The notes beneath the pieces are model-generated. The model saw only the letters and a program-made list of their open reading frames with translations, ran no database searches and had not been told where the DNA came from. Below, one piece after another: positions 25,313 to 35,280 of a DNA stretch of 64,000 nt (position 1 is the stretch's first letter; each line of letters begins with the position of its first letter). A program made the position numbers and the translations under genes. Source of the stretch: Rathayibacter sp. VKM Ac-2857. Its GTDB lineage: Bacteria > Actinomycetota > Actinomycetes > Actinomycetales > Microbacteriaceae. The DNA is taken from positions 1,317,670 to 1,381,669 of the forward strand of contig NZ_JABMLE010000002.1 of assembly GCF_013205025.1 (NCBI RefSeq), given 5' to 3'.

Positions 25313-25368
25313 TGTGGCTTCTAGGCGTCCGAGGCTCGCCTCAGGGGACGGACGCGGGGCCGGGTGGA

Positions 25369-26382
25369 TCAGGCGCCGTAGAACACGGGCTTCTCCACAT
25401 AGTGCGCCTCCTGCGCCCTCCCCGTGAGCATCGCCTGCACGCCCGCCTCGGCCGCCACGGTGGCGACGTAGCCGTCCCAGGTCGACGGTCCGCCGATGCG
25501 GCCCTCGAGCGCCGCGTCCACCCAGGACTGGAACTCGGCGTCGTACGCGGCGCCGAACCGCTCGATGAACCCGGGCGGCTCCGCCTGGGACACCCGCCCG
25601 GCGTGCCGCTGCACGATGCCCGGCGTCGCGCCGATGGCGGCGATCCCCTGCTCGAACACCGCCTCCGTGATGACCTGGTAGCCGAAGCGGACGTTCACGT
25701 TCATCTCGACGTCCGCGAGGATCCCGGACTCCGTGAAGAGCAGCGCGAGGATCGGATCGTGGAAGCCCTCCGCGTTGAGCGAGTTGCGCTTGAGGTTCTT
25801 CACCTCGATCCCGACGATCTTCTCGCCGGTCAGGAAGTGCACGATGTCGATCTCGTGCACCACCGAGTCGGAGATCAGCATGGTGTTCCGGTAGCTGTCG
25901 GGGACGGAGGCGTTCCGGTGCCGGTGATGCGTGCCGAGCAGACCGCCGAGAGAGCCGGAGTCGATCAGCCGCTTCAGCTGGCGGTACTCGTCGTCGAAGC
26001 GCCGCATGAAGCCGACCTGGATGTGCGGTCGGGCGAGCCGCTGCTCGGCCGCCATGATCTGCAGAGCCTCCTCCGAGGACTCGGTCAGCGGCTTCTCGCA
26101 GAGGATCGCGAGACCGGCCTCGAGGGCGGGGAGCAGCACCGGCACGTGGAACGGACCGGGCGTGGCGATGACGGCGGCGTCGATCAGGTCGCGGTCGATC
26201 GCCTCCTGGATCGTGGCGACCACCACCGAGCCGGGTGCGAGCGCGGCGGCGGCGTCCGCCCGGTCCCGGAACGGCTCCACGATCGCCGTGACGGTCGCGT
26301 TCGAGATCGTCCGGGTGATCCGCCGCACGTGGTCGGCGCCCATCGCGCCCGCACCGACGACGGCGACGCGCAGCCCGCTCAC
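25369..26382 (-). CDS. Gfo/Idh/MocA dehydrogenase (inositol 2-dehydrogenase-like)
   Basis: 337 residues. The NAD-binding VVGAGAMGADHVRRI opens the Rossmann domain, with the family EKPL (CEKPLTESSEEA) near residue 95. The catalytic-domain motif NTMLISDSVVHEIDIVHFL holds the Asp-x3-His pair. It probably oxidises an inositol or related polyol to its keto form. GTG start overlapping the upstream stop (GTGA). One of four family members in this region. Confidence 0.88.
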   Translation of the reverse strand: MSGLRVAVVGAGAMGADHVRRITRTISNATVTAIVEPFRDRADAAAALAPGSVVVATIQEAIDRDLIDAAVIATPGPFHVPVLLPALEAGLAILCEKPLTESSEEALQIMAAEQRLARPHIQVGFMRRFDDEYRQLKRLIDSGSLGGLLGTHHRHRNASVPDSYRNTMLISDSVVHEIDIVHFLTGEKIVGIEVKNLKRNSLNAEGFHDPILALLFTESGILADVEMNVNVRFGYQVITEAVFEQGIAAIGATPGIVQRHAGRVSQAEPPGFIERFGAAYDAEFQSWVDAALEGRIGGPSTWDGYVATVAAEAGVQAMLTGRAQEAHYVEKPVFYGA

Positions 26383-27428
26383 GGGACGAGCCTCTCGAGA
26401 ACGGCGCGGGAGACCTCGGCGGTGGTCGCTCCCCCGCCCAGATCCGGGGTGCGGACGCCGTCGGCGGTGACCGACTCGAAGGCGGACACGAGGTCCGCCG
26501 CCGCGTCGGCGTGGCCGAGATGATCGAGCATCATCGCGCCCGACCAGATCTGGCCGATCGGATTGGCGATGCCGCGGCCGGCGATGTCGGGCGCCGAGCC
26601 GTGCACCGGCTCGAACAGCGACGGGAAGGTGCGCTCGGGGTTCAGATTCGCGCTCGGAGCGACGCCGATGGAGCCCGCGACGGCGCCGGCGAGGTCGGAG
26701 AGGATGTCGCCGAAGAGGTTCGAGGCGACGATGACGTCGAACCGGCCGGGGTGCAGCACCAGGGCGGCGGCGAGGGCGTCGATCAGGACGGACTCGAGGC
26801 GCACCTCGCCGAACTCGGCCGCGGACTCGGCGACGACCTCGTCCCAGAACGGCATCGTGTGCAGGATGCCGTTCGACTTCGTCGCCGAGGTGAGCAGCCC
26901 CCGGCGCCCGCTCGCCAGCGCTGCGGCGTAGCGCGCCGCCCGGGCGACGCCCTTGCGGGTGAAGACGTTCTCCTGGATCGCCGCCTCCTCGGGCTGCCCG
27001 CGGAAGATCCGCCCGCCGATCTCGGAGTACTCGCCCTCCGTGTTCTCCCGGACGATCAGCAGATCGATGTCGTCGCCGCCGCGCACGGGGCTCTCGACAC
27101 CGCGCAGAGCGCGGACCGGGCGGAGGTTGATGTACTGCTGGAACTCGCGCCGGATGGGGATGAGGAGCCCCCAGAGCGTCTCGGTGTCCGGGATGCCCGG
27201 CATGCCCACCGCCCCGAGGAAGACGGCGTCGTGCTCGGCGAGCGTCTCGAGGCCGTCCGCCGGCATCATCCGCCCGGTCTCGAGGTACAGCTCCGAGCCC
27301 CACGGCAGGAGTCGCCAGTCCAGTTCGTGCCCGTACCGGGCGAGCGCGGCGTCGATGCACGGCATCGCGGCCGGCACGACCTCGGTGCCGATCCCGTCCC
27401 CGGCGATCACGGCGATGGAGTGCGTCAT
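26379..27428 (-). CDS. Isocitrate/isopropylmalate-type dehydrogenase (tartrate/D-malate dehydrogenase-like)
   Basis: NAD-dependent oxidative decarboxylase of 349 residues. Visible landmarks: AVIAGDGIGTEVVP, VRENTEGEYSEIGGR, the Lys in TSATKSNGIL, SNLFGDILSDL and FEPVHGSAPDIAGRGIANPIG. The absence of leucine-pathway neighbours and the ENTEGEYSE form favour the tartrate/D-malate branch over LeuB. Within the sugar importer unit it may handle a hydroxy-acid breakdown product. Overlaps the dehydrogenase gene downstream by four bases. Confidence 0.85.
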   Translation of the reverse strand: MTHSIAVIAGDGIGTEVVPAAMPCIDAALARYGHELDWRLLPWGSELYLETGRMMPADGLETLAEHDAVFLGAVGMPGIPDTETLWGLLIPIRREFQQYINLRPVRALRGVESPVRGGDDIDLLIVRENTEGEYSEIGGRIFRGQPEEAAIQENVFTRKGVARAARYAAALASGRRGLLTSATKSNGILHTMPFWDEVVAESAAEFGEVRLESVLIDALAAALVLHPGRFDVIVASNLFGDILSDLAGAVAGSIGVAPSANLNPERTFPSLFEPVHGSAPDIAGRGIANPIGQIWSGAMMLDHLGHADAAADLVSAFESVTADGVRTPDLGGGATTAEVSRAVLERLVP

Positions 27429-27438
27429 GAGCGGGCCC

Positions 27439-28352
<914 letters not shown>

Positions 28353-28353
<1 letters not shown>

Positions 28354-29420
28354 TACTTCTGCTCCGCTCGCTTCTTCACGATGAGGTTGACGATGGTGGC
28401 CAGCAGCAGCATCAGGCCGAGGAAGAACTTGAACCAGTCCGGGTTCCACTGCGCGTAGACGATGCCCTTGTTGGCCATGCCGAAGATCAGCGCGCCGATG
28501 GCGCCGCCGACCGCCGAGCCGTAGCCGCCGGTGAGGAGGCAGCCGCCGATGACCGCGGCGATGATGTAGAGGAACTCGTTGCCGACGCCCTCGCCGGACT
28601 GCACCACGTTGAAGGCGAAGAGGTTGTGCATGCCGGCGATCCAGGCGCAGAAGCCGACGCCCATGAAGAGCCCGATCTTGGTGGCCGTGACGGGGACGCC
28701 GACGGCGCGGGCGGCGTTCTCGTCGCCGCCGACCGCGAAGATCCAGTTGCCGACCTTGGTGCGCATCAGGATGAAGGTCGCCACCAGGACGAGGGCGATC
28801 CAGATGAACACGGTGATCTTCACGTTGATGCCGAAGATCGGGATGTCGGAGGCGAAGACGGCCTTCGCGGAGGCGAAGCCGTCGATGTCGGAGATCGACG
28901 GCGACGCGACGCCGCCGCCGATCAGCCGGGTGACGCCCAGGTTGACACCGGTGAGCATCAGGAACGTCGCGAGGGTGACGATGAAGGAGGGCAGCTGCGT
29001 CTTGATCAGCAGCCAGCCGTTCACGAAGCCGACGAGCAGCGAGAAGACCAGGCCCATGCCCACGCCGACCCAGACGTTCACCGCGAAGTACCAGGAGAAC
29101 ATCGAGGAGGTGAGGGCGGAGGAGACCACCGCGACTCCGGTCGACAGGTCGAACTCGCCGCCGATCATCAGCAGCGAGACGCCGACGGCCATGATGCCGA
29201 TGGTGGAGGAGCCGTAGAGGATCGTGGCGATCGAGTTCGCCTGGGTGAAGGTCGGAGCGACGACCGCGAAGAACCCGAAGACGACGATCGCGCCGACGAC
29301 GGCGCCCATCTCGGGGCGGCCCAGGAGGGTGGGGACGAGTCCGCGTCGACCGACGCGCTCGTCCTTGATGCGGACGGGGGCGGGGGCGGGGGTGCGGGCG
29401 GGGAGTGTGGTGGTGGCCAT
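28353..29420 (-). CDS. Sugar ABC transporter permease (RbsC-type)
   Basis: 355 residues, eight to ten helices. The [17 protein letters not shown] block near the middle of the N-terminal half and [22 protein letters not shown] toward the end are the branched-chain/ribose permease family landmarks. The N-terminal 25 residues are Pro/Thr/Ala-rich and probably cytoplasmic. Located between the binding protein and the ATPase genes. Confidence 0.92.
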
Positions 29421-29480
29421 GGGGGTGTCCTAACGCTCGGGGACCGGGCGGATCGCTCCGCCCGGTCCCGACGTGCCTGG

Positions 29481-30476
29481 TTAGCGGATGCCCTTCTCGG
29501 CACCCTCGAGGACGGACGCCGCGGTGTCCGGGGTGACGATGGTCGGACCGGTCGCCACGGCGCCGCCGCCACCGAGGGCGAAGCCGCCGTTGTGGTTGAG
29601 CCAGAGGGCGTCGACCGACTCGTAGCCCTGCAGGTAGGGCTGCTGGTCGACGGTGAAGATGACCTTGCCGTCGACGATCGCCTGGGCGAGGTCGGCGTTC
29701 ATGTCGAACGAGCCGACCTTCGCCTTCGAGCCGGTCGAGGCGACGACGTCGACGGCCGCGAGCGTGAACGGGGCACCGAGCCCCATCACGACGTCGGCCG
29801 TGGTGTCGGCCTGGAGCTTCGCGGTCAGCGTCGAGGAGACCTGCGTCATGTCGGTGCCGGTCACGTAGAGGATCTCGGTCGCGGGGATCTGCTCCTTGAT
29901 GCCGGCGCAGCGGGCCTCGAGGCCCACGTGGCCCTGCTCCTGGATCATGCAGATGGGCTTCGTGTAGCCCTCGGCGACGAGCTCCTTGCCCGCCTCGACG
30001 CCGGCGAGCTTGTCGTCCTGACCCACGTAGGTCAGCGCTCCCGCCGCCAGCGCCTCGTTCTGGCCGCCGTTGAAGCCGACGACGGGGATGCCCGCGTCGA
30101 GCGCCTTCTGCACGACGTCCTGCATCGCGTCGGCCTTCGCGAAGGTGACGGCGATCCCGTCGACGTTCTGGTCGATGGCCTGCTGCACGAGCTGGGCCTG
30201 GCGTCCGCCGTCGGCATCGCCCGAGTAGACGAGGTTGACGTTGTCCTTCGCGGCGGCGGCCTCCGCGCCCTGGCGGACGATGTCCCAGAAGGTGTCGCCC
30301 GCGGCGGCGTGGGTGATCATCGCGATGGTGATCTCGGGGGTGCCGGCGGTCGCGCCGGAAGCGGTGTCGTTCGACGACGTGTCCTCGCGGCCTCCGCCGC
30401 TGGAGCAGCCGACGAGCGCGAGGGCGGGGACGAGGGCCAGCGCGGCCAGTCCTGCTGCCAGACGGGTTTTCTTCAC
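29481..30476 (-). CDS. Sugar ABC transporter substrate-binding lipoprotein
   Basis: 331 residues. KKTR, a hydrophobic core and the lipobox ALVGC with Cys24 make it a lipoprotein; the mature part is a periplasmic-binding/LacI-fold protein ([27 protein letters not shown], then [16 protein letters not shown]). Similar proteins bind myo-inositol, xylose or ribose. GTG start with GAAGGAG upstream. First gene of the unit importer, dehydrogenases, MFS, and divergent from the LacI gene, which probably represses it. Confidence 0.92.
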   Translation of the reverse strand: MKKTRLAAGLAALALVPALALVGCSSGGGREDTSSNDTASGATAGTPEITIAMITHAAAGDTFWDIVRQGAEAAAAKDNVNLVYSGDADGGRQAQLVQQAIDQNVDGIAVTFAKADAMQDVVQKALDAGIPVVGFNGGQNEALAAGALTYVGQDDKLAGVEAGKELVAEGYTKPICMIQEQGHVGLEARCAGIKEQIPATEILYVTGTDMTQVSSTLTAKLQADTTADVVMGLGAPFTLAAVDVVASTGSKAKVGSFDMNADLAQAIVDGKVIFTVDQQPYLQGYESVDALWLNHNGGFALGGGGAVATGPTIVTPDTAASVLEGAEKGIR

Positions 30477-30630
30477 GAGAATCTCCTTCGTTTGCCGTGA
30501 GGTGCTCCGTTCGAGGAGCGACCGGGGCCGACGAGGACTCCACCCGTGGATCGCGTGCCGAGAGGGGACGCCGGTGGAGGGATCATCGTTGATTCTGTGA
30601 CGCACGGTCGCTCGACCGGGGCTGATGGGG

Positions 30631-30659
30631 ACGATAGCCGGTTCCTGTTCAACAGACAA
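30631..30659 (-). promoter_or_regulatory. Promoter of the sugar ABC importer with overlapping palindrome
   Basis: On the minus strand, TTGTCT (30654-30659) and TATCGT (30631-30636) are 17 bp apart. The palindrome CTGTTCAACAG at 30645-30655 overlaps the -35 and spacer, a position suited to repression. It differs from the GGACCGGTCC operators at 31844-31871. Confidence 0.5.
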
Positions 30660-30753
30660 GATGTCCAGCCGATGAAAATCAATGCGGCGTCCGTCGGCGC
30701 TCCGACCCTAGGGCCGCCCACTCTGGAGCGGTCCATCTCCGGCGCAGGTCGGG

Positions 30754-30759
30754 CATGAT
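30754..30759 (+). promoter_or_regulatory. Possible -10 of the LacI-family gene
   Basis: CATGAT matches four of six -10 bases and ends 8 nt before the ATG at 30768. This leaves almost no leader, so the repressor mRNA may be leaderless. No clear -35 is seen. Confidence 0.25.
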
Positions 30760-30767
30760 GGCGGATC

Positions 30768-31787
30768 ATGGACGCCACGCCTCCGCTCAGACGCCCGACC
30801 ATCCGCGACGTCGCCCGCACGGCCGGAGTGTCGAAGTCGCTGGTCTCCCTCGTCTACGCGAATCCCGCGAGCGTGAGCACGGAGCGGCGGCAGCGCGTGC
30901 TGGCCGCCGCCGAGGAGCTCGGCTTCCACCCGAACACCGTGGCGCGCTCCCTCGCCGGCACGGACGGCAACTTCGTCGGGATCCTGGTAGCGGACCTGCA
31001 CAACCCGGTCTTCCCGGAGATCGTCGACGCGACGCGACGCGAGCTGGCCCGGATCGGCGAGGTGAGCCTGATGACCAGCGCGACGCTGCCCGGAGAGCCG
31101 GACCGGCACGTGCTCGACGACCGGGTCCTGGCGCTCTTCCGCGACCTCCGCCCTCGCGGCATCCTCATCGTCGGCTCCGTGCCCGACATGCCGGCCGTCG
31201 CCGCGCTCGCGGCGACGTCGGCACTCGTCGTCGCGAGCGCCATCGCCGACCACCTCCCCACCGCCCGCACGGTGCGCGGCGACGACGCGGCGGGGATGCG
31301 CCTCGTCGTCGACCATCTCGTCGGGCTGGGCCACCGCGACATCGCCCACATCGGCGGGGAGGGCGGGCTGGTCGCGGTCGCCCGGGCACGGGCCTACGAG
31401 CAGGCGATGACGGCCAACGGCCTCGCCGAGCACGTCCGCGTCGTCCCCGCCGACTACTCCGAGAACAGCGGGCACGCGGCGGCGGAGCACCTCCTCCTCG
31501 GCTCCCGGCCGCCGACGGCGATCACCGCGGTCAACGACCTCGCCGCCGTCGGCGCCCTCGCCGCCGCCGCCGAGCGCGGCCTGCGCGTCTCGGTCACCGG
31601 GTACGACGACACCTACCTCGCCGCCCTCCGCCAGATCTCGCTGACGACGATCGATCCCGGGAACGAGGCGATCGGCCGGCGTGCCGCCCAGCTGCTCTCG
31701 AAGGCGGGGCCCGGCGACACCGAGCAGCTCGACGACCTGATCGCGCCGTCGCTGCGCATCCGCTCCTCGACCGGGCCCCCGGTCTGA
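30768..31787 (+). CDS. LacI-family transcriptional repressor
   Basis: 339 residues. The N-terminal HTH and hinge read TIRDVARTAGVSKSLVSLVY and continue to ELGFHPNTVARSLAG, followed by a periplasmic-binding-like effector domain (FVGILVADLHNP, HRDIAHIGG, VTGYDDTYLAALRQISLTTID). It probably senses the sugar or an intermediate and controls both the divergent importer unit and the plus-strand inositol genes, since strong LacI-type operators follow at 31843-31874. Confidence 0.93.
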   Translation: MDATPPLRRPTIRDVARTAGVSKSLVSLVYANPASVSTERRQRVLAAAEELGFHPNTVARSLAGTDGNFVGILVADLHNPVFPEIVDATRRELARIGEVSLMTSATLPGEPDRHVLDDRVLALFRDLRPRGILIVGSVPDMPAVAALAATSALVVASAIADHLPTARTVRGDDAAGMRLVVDHLVGLGHRDIAHIGGEGGLVAVARARAYEQAMTANGLAEHVRVVPADYSENSGHAAAEHLLLGSRPPTAITAVNDLAAVGALAAAAERGLRVSVTGYDDTYLAALRQISLTTIDPGNEAIGRRAAQLLSKAGPGDTEQLDDLIAPSLRIRSSTGPPV

Positions 31788-31813
31788 TCCGCGTCGAGCC
31801 GACGCGAGCGCTC

Positions 31814-31842
31814 TTGACAGCACCGGGGGCGCGCCTTACGTT
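31814..31842 (+). promoter_or_regulatory. Promoter of the plus-strand inositol-type operon
   Basis: TTGACA (31814-31819, perfect -35) and TACGTT (31837-31842, TAnnnT -10) with a 17-bp spacer. It is the best promoter in the window. The first operator begins immediately after the -10, so a bound repressor would block initiation. Confidence 0.65.
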
Positions 31843-31874
31843 TGGACCGGTCCAGCGCCTCGGACCGGTCCAAA
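31843..31874. promoter_or_regulatory. Twin LacI-type operators GGACCGGTCC
   Basis: Two identical palindromes, GGACCGGTCC at 31844-31853 and 31862-31871, centres 18 bp apart, each with A/T flanks (TTGGACCGGTCCA and TCGGACCGGTCCAAA). The central CG and dyad symmetry are typical of LacI-family sites. They lie 56 bp after the lacI-type stop and about 160 bp before the first dehydrogenase gene. Confidence 0.7.
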
Positions 31875-32034
31875 CGACCGGAACGAGCCGCGCCGTGACG
31901 GAACGAGGCTCGGCGCGAAGTGGCGCCGCCGCCCGCGCCCGGCACGGCCGGCGCCGCTCGACCGTCCACCCCCGCCGCCCGCGCCGCCCTCTCGCGCCGG
32001 ACGTCCGCGCACCCGGATCCGATCGGAGCCCTCC

Positions 32035-33228
32035 ATGTCGACCACCCCTCCCCGCACCATCGGTGTCGGCCTCATCAGCGTCGGCTGGATGGGACGCCTG
32101 CACAGCCGCGCCTACAACGCGCTGCCGCTGATCTACCCCGAGCTCGGCCTCGCACCGCGCCTCGTCCAGGCGGCGGACGTCGCCCAGAGCGGCCGCGACT
32201 ACGCCCAGGACGTGCTCGGCTACGAGACCACCACCGCCGACTACCACGACGTGCTCGCCAACCCCGAGGTCGACGTCGTGTCGATCTGCGCCCCGAACTT
32301 CCTGCACGCCGAGGTCGGCATCGCCGCCGCGAAGGCCGGCAAGCCGTTCTGGATCGAGAAGCCGGTCGGCCGCAGCGGCACCGAGACCCGTGCCGTCGAG
32401 GCCGCGGCGGACGAGGCCGGCGTGGTCACCTGCATCGGCTTCAACTACCGCCACGTCCCCGCCGTCGAGCTGATCAAGAGCATGATCGCCGACGGTGCGC
32501 TGGGCCGCATCACGAACGTGCGCGGCCGGTTCTTCGGCGGCTTCTCCTCCGACCCCGCCGACCCGCTGGCCTGGCGCTTCGTCCGCTCGATGTCGGGCAG
32601 CGGCGTCCTCGGCGATCTGATGGGCCACCTGGTGGACCTCGTGCACCACGTCCTCGGCCCGATCGCGTCGGTCACCGCGTCGACGGGCACCTACCTCACC
32701 GAGCGCCCGCCCCTGCCGGGATCCGGCTCGACCGCGCCGCTCCCCGTCGAGAACGAGGACTACGCGAACATGCTGATCCGCTTCCACGACGACGCGGTCG
32801 GCGCCGGCGCGCTCGGGACGCTGGAGGCCTCGCGCATCGCGGTGGGCTCCTCCTCCGACTACAGCATCGAGATCAACGGCACCGAGGGCTCCGTCCGGTG
32901 GAACTTCGCCCGGATGAACGAGCTCGACGTCGCGCTGACCCGCACCGGTCCGTTCGTCGGCTTCACGACCGTCCTCGCGAACAAGGACTTCCCCGAGTTC
33001 GCGCGCTTCCAGCCCAGCGCCGGCACCGGGATGGGCTACGACGACCTCAAGACCATCGAGGCGAAGAAGTTCCTCCTCGCGGTCACCGGAGGCTCCGCCG
33101 AGTCCTCCAACATCCACGACGCGGTCGCCTCGGCGCAGGTGCTGGACGCCGCGGAGGCGTCCGCCGCCGCCGGCACCTGGGTCGCCACCCCTCTCGTCGC
33201 GGGCACCACCGCGGCCTTCGCCCGCTGA
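32035..33228 (+). CDS. Gfo/Idh/MocA oxidoreductase
   Basis: 397 residues, somewhat longer than IolG. Cofactor motif VGLISVGWMGRLHSRAY, WIEKPVGRSGTETRA for the family EKP, and SGSGVLGDLMGHLVDLVHHVL for the Asp/His catalytic segment. The GWMG-H form and length match a subgroup often found in actinobacterial inositol clusters. It probably oxidises an inositol stereoisomer or glycoside. First gene of the operon after the twin operators, 46 bp before the IolE gene. Confidence 0.88.
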   Translation: MSTTPPRTIGVGLISVGWMGRLHSRAYNALPLIYPELGLAPRLVQAADVAQSGRDYAQDVLGYETTTADYHDVLANPEVDVVSICAPNFLHAEVGIAAAKAGKPFWIEKPVGRSGTETRAVEAAADEAGVVTCIGFNYRHVPAVELIKSMIADGALGRITNVRGRFFGGFSSDPADPLAWRFVRSMSGSGVLGDLMGHLVDLVHHVLGPIASVTASTGTYLTERPPLPGSGSTAPLPVENEDYANMLIRFHDDAVGAGALGTLEASRIAVGSSSDYSIEINGTEGSVRWNFARMNELDVALTRTGPFVGFTTVLANKDFPEFARFQPSAGTGMGYDDLKTIEAKKFLLAVTGGSAESSNIHDAVASAQVLDAAEASAAAGTWVATPLVAGTTAAFAR

Positions 33229-33274
33229 CCCGCCGCTCCCCGGCCGTCGTCCCACTCAGACAAGGACCCTCGAC

Positions 33275-34162
33275 ATGACCGTCAAGATCGCCACCGCCCC
33301 CATCTCCTGGGGAGTCAGCGAAGTCGCCGGCTGGGGCGTGCAGCTCCCGCCCGAGCGCGTGCTCGCCGAGATGGCCGAGCTCGGCTTCACCGCCACCGAG
33401 ATCGGCGCCGACGGCTTCCTGCCGGAGGCGCCCGCCGACAAGGCCGCCACCCTGCGCGAGTACGGGATGCAGGCGATCGGCAGCTTCGTCCCCGTCGTGA
33501 TGCACCGGGCCGACGTCGACCCGCTCCCCCGCCTCGAGCGCGAGCTCCTCGCCTACGCCGCGGCGGGCGGCGACGTCCTCGTCGTCTGCGCGGTCACCGG
33601 GCTGGAGGGCTACGACGTGACGCGGGAGCCGCTCACCGACGCGGAGTGGGACGTGCTGTTCGGCAACCTCGACCGGATCACCGCGACGGCCGCCGCCCAG
33701 GGCGTCCGGGCGGCGCTGCACCCCCACGTCGGCACGGTCGTCGAGACGGCGGACGATGTGACCCGGGTGCTCGAGGGCTCGACGATCCCCTTCTGCTTCG
33801 ACACCGGTCACCTGATGATCGGCGGGACCGATCCCGTCGCCTTCGCCGCCGACCACGCCGACCGGATCGCGCACACCCACCTCAAGGACGTCTCCCTCGC
33901 GTGGATGCAGAAGGTGAAGAACGGCGAGATCAGCTACTACGACGCCTGCATCGAGGGGCTCTACACCCCCGTCGGCCAGGGCGACGTGGACGTCCGCGCG
34001 ATCGTGACCAGCCTCGTCGAGAGCGGCTACGACGGCTGGCTCGTCCTCGAGCAGGACAAGATCGTCCAGGAGACGCCCGCGCCCGGCGAGGGACCCCTCG
34101 AGGACGCCCGCGCCAGCGTCACCTTCCTCCGCTCGCTGCTCGCGGAGGTGGGCGCGGCGTGA
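33275..34162 (+). CDS. iolE: IolE-like 2-keto-inositol dehydratase (TIM-barrel)
   Basis: 295 residues. The opening IATAPISWGVSEVAGWG with ERVLAEMAELGFTATEIGADGFLP matches actinobacterial inosose dehydratases. Metal-ligand positions of the xylose-isomerase-like barrel are visible in HPHVGTVVE, CFDTGHLMIGG and HTHLKDVS, with the final Glu in WLVLEQDK. It removes water from 2-keto-inositol to give the trihydroxycyclohexane dione used by IolD. Stop overlaps the next start (GTGA). Confidence 0.85.
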   Translation: MTVKIATAPISWGVSEVAGWGVQLPPERVLAEMAELGFTATEIGADGFLPEAPADKAATLREYGMQAIGSFVPVVMHRADVDPLPRLERELLAYAAAGGDVLVVCAVTGLEGYDVTREPLTDAEWDVLFGNLDRITATAAAQGVRAALHPHVGTVVETADDVTRVLEGSTIPFCFDTGHLMIGGTDPVAFAADHADRIAHTHLKDVSLAWMQKVKNGEISYYDACIEGLYTPVGQGDVDVRAIVTSLVESGYDGWLVLEQDKIVQETPAPGEGPLEDARASVTFLRSLLAEVGAA

Positions 34163-35235
34163 GCGGACTGCACATCGGCGTCCTCGGCCTCGGGCTGGCG
34201 GGCGTCATGCACGCGCGCAATCTGGCGCAGAACCCGGACGTCGACCGGGTCACCCTGATCGGCCGAGACGGCGCCCGCCTGCAGGCGACGGCGGCCTCGC
34301 TGCGCACGGCGCTGGCTCCCGGCGCCCCCGCCGACCTCGCCGGCGAGCACGCGCCGGCCGTCGCCGAGGTCGACCTCGGCACCTCGACCGCGACCGTCGA
34401 CGAGCTCGCCGGCCGGATCGACGGAGTCGTCATCGCGACGCCGAGCGCCTCCCACCCGGAGCTCACGCGGCAGGCGGCCCGCGCCGGCCTGCCCGTGCTG
34501 GTCGAGAAGCCGCTCTCGATCGACCTCGACGCCCTCAAGGCGCTCTCGGACGAGCTCGACGCCTTCGACTCGCCGGTCATGGTCGCCTTCCAGCGCCGGT
34601 ACGACCCGGGTCACCAGGCGCTGCGCGAGCGCGTGCAGGGCGGTGCTGCGGGGCGGCTGCGCCTCGTGCACGCGGTCGGCCACGACCACTACGCGCTGCG
34701 CCTCGACTACATCCCCAAGTCGGGCGGGATGTGGCTCGACATGCTGATCCACGACTTCGACTCGATCCCGTGGGTGACCGGGGAGCGGGTCGTGCGGGTG
34801 CACGCCGTGGGCTCCGTGCTCGACGAGCCGCTCTACAGCGAGCTGGGCGACACGGACACGGCCGCGGCGATCCTCACCCTCGAGTCCGGGGCGCTGGCGC
34901 TCGTGAGCGGCAGCCGCCGCAACGGCGCGGGCCAGGACGTCCGGATGGAGGTCTTCGGATCCGACGGCACGTTCTCCGTCGGCCTCGAGCCGCGCACCGC
35001 GGTCACCTCGACCGAGCCCGGCGTGGCCGCGCCGGCGGCACCCTACGAGACGTTCATCGACCGCTTCGAGGTCGCCTTCCGCAACGAGATCGCGCAGTTC
35101 GTCCGCGTCGTCCGCGGCGAGGACGCCAACCTGTCCACCCCGCGCTCCGGCATCCACGCCGTCGAGATCGCCGAGGCGGCGGGGCGCTCCCGCCTCACCG
35201 ACGCCCCGGTCGACCTGGCCGCCGTCCCGGTCTAG
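34159..35235 (+). CDS. Gfo/Idh/MocA oxidoreductase
   Basis: 358 residues. Rossmann motif VLGLGLAGVMHARNLA, EKPLSIDLDALKAL for the family EKP, and KSGGMWLDMLIHDFDSIPWV for the catalytic Asp-x3-His. GTG start overlapping the IolE stop, so translationally coupled. Likely acts on an inositol isomer or on a ring intermediate. Confidence 0.87.
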   Translation: MSGLHIGVLGLGLAGVMHARNLAQNPDVDRVTLIGRDGARLQATAASLRTALAPGAPADLAGEHAPAVAEVDLGTSTATVDELAGRIDGVVIATPSASHPELTRQAARAGLPVLVEKPLSIDLDALKALSDELDAFDSPVMVAFQRRYDPGHQALRERVQGGAAGRLRLVHAVGHDHYALRLDYIPKSGGMWLDMLIHDFDSIPWVTGERVVRVHAVGSVLDEPLYSELGDTDTAAAILTLESGALALVSGSRRNGAGQDVRMEVFGSDGTFSVGLEPRTAVTSTEPGVAAPAAPYETFIDRFEVAFRNEIAQFVRVVRGEDANLSTPRSGIHAVEIAEAAGRSRLTDAPVDLAAVPV

Positions 35236-35280
35236 ACGCACCCACCCCTCCGACTCCCTCCACGACGTTAGGACGTCCCC

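Noticed and set aside
28354-30543. Minus-strand N-terminal extension of the sugar ABC ATPase
   Set aside because: The extension reads the permease and binding-protein genes in a wrong frame; the ATG at 28353 abuts the permease stop and precedes a normal ATPase.
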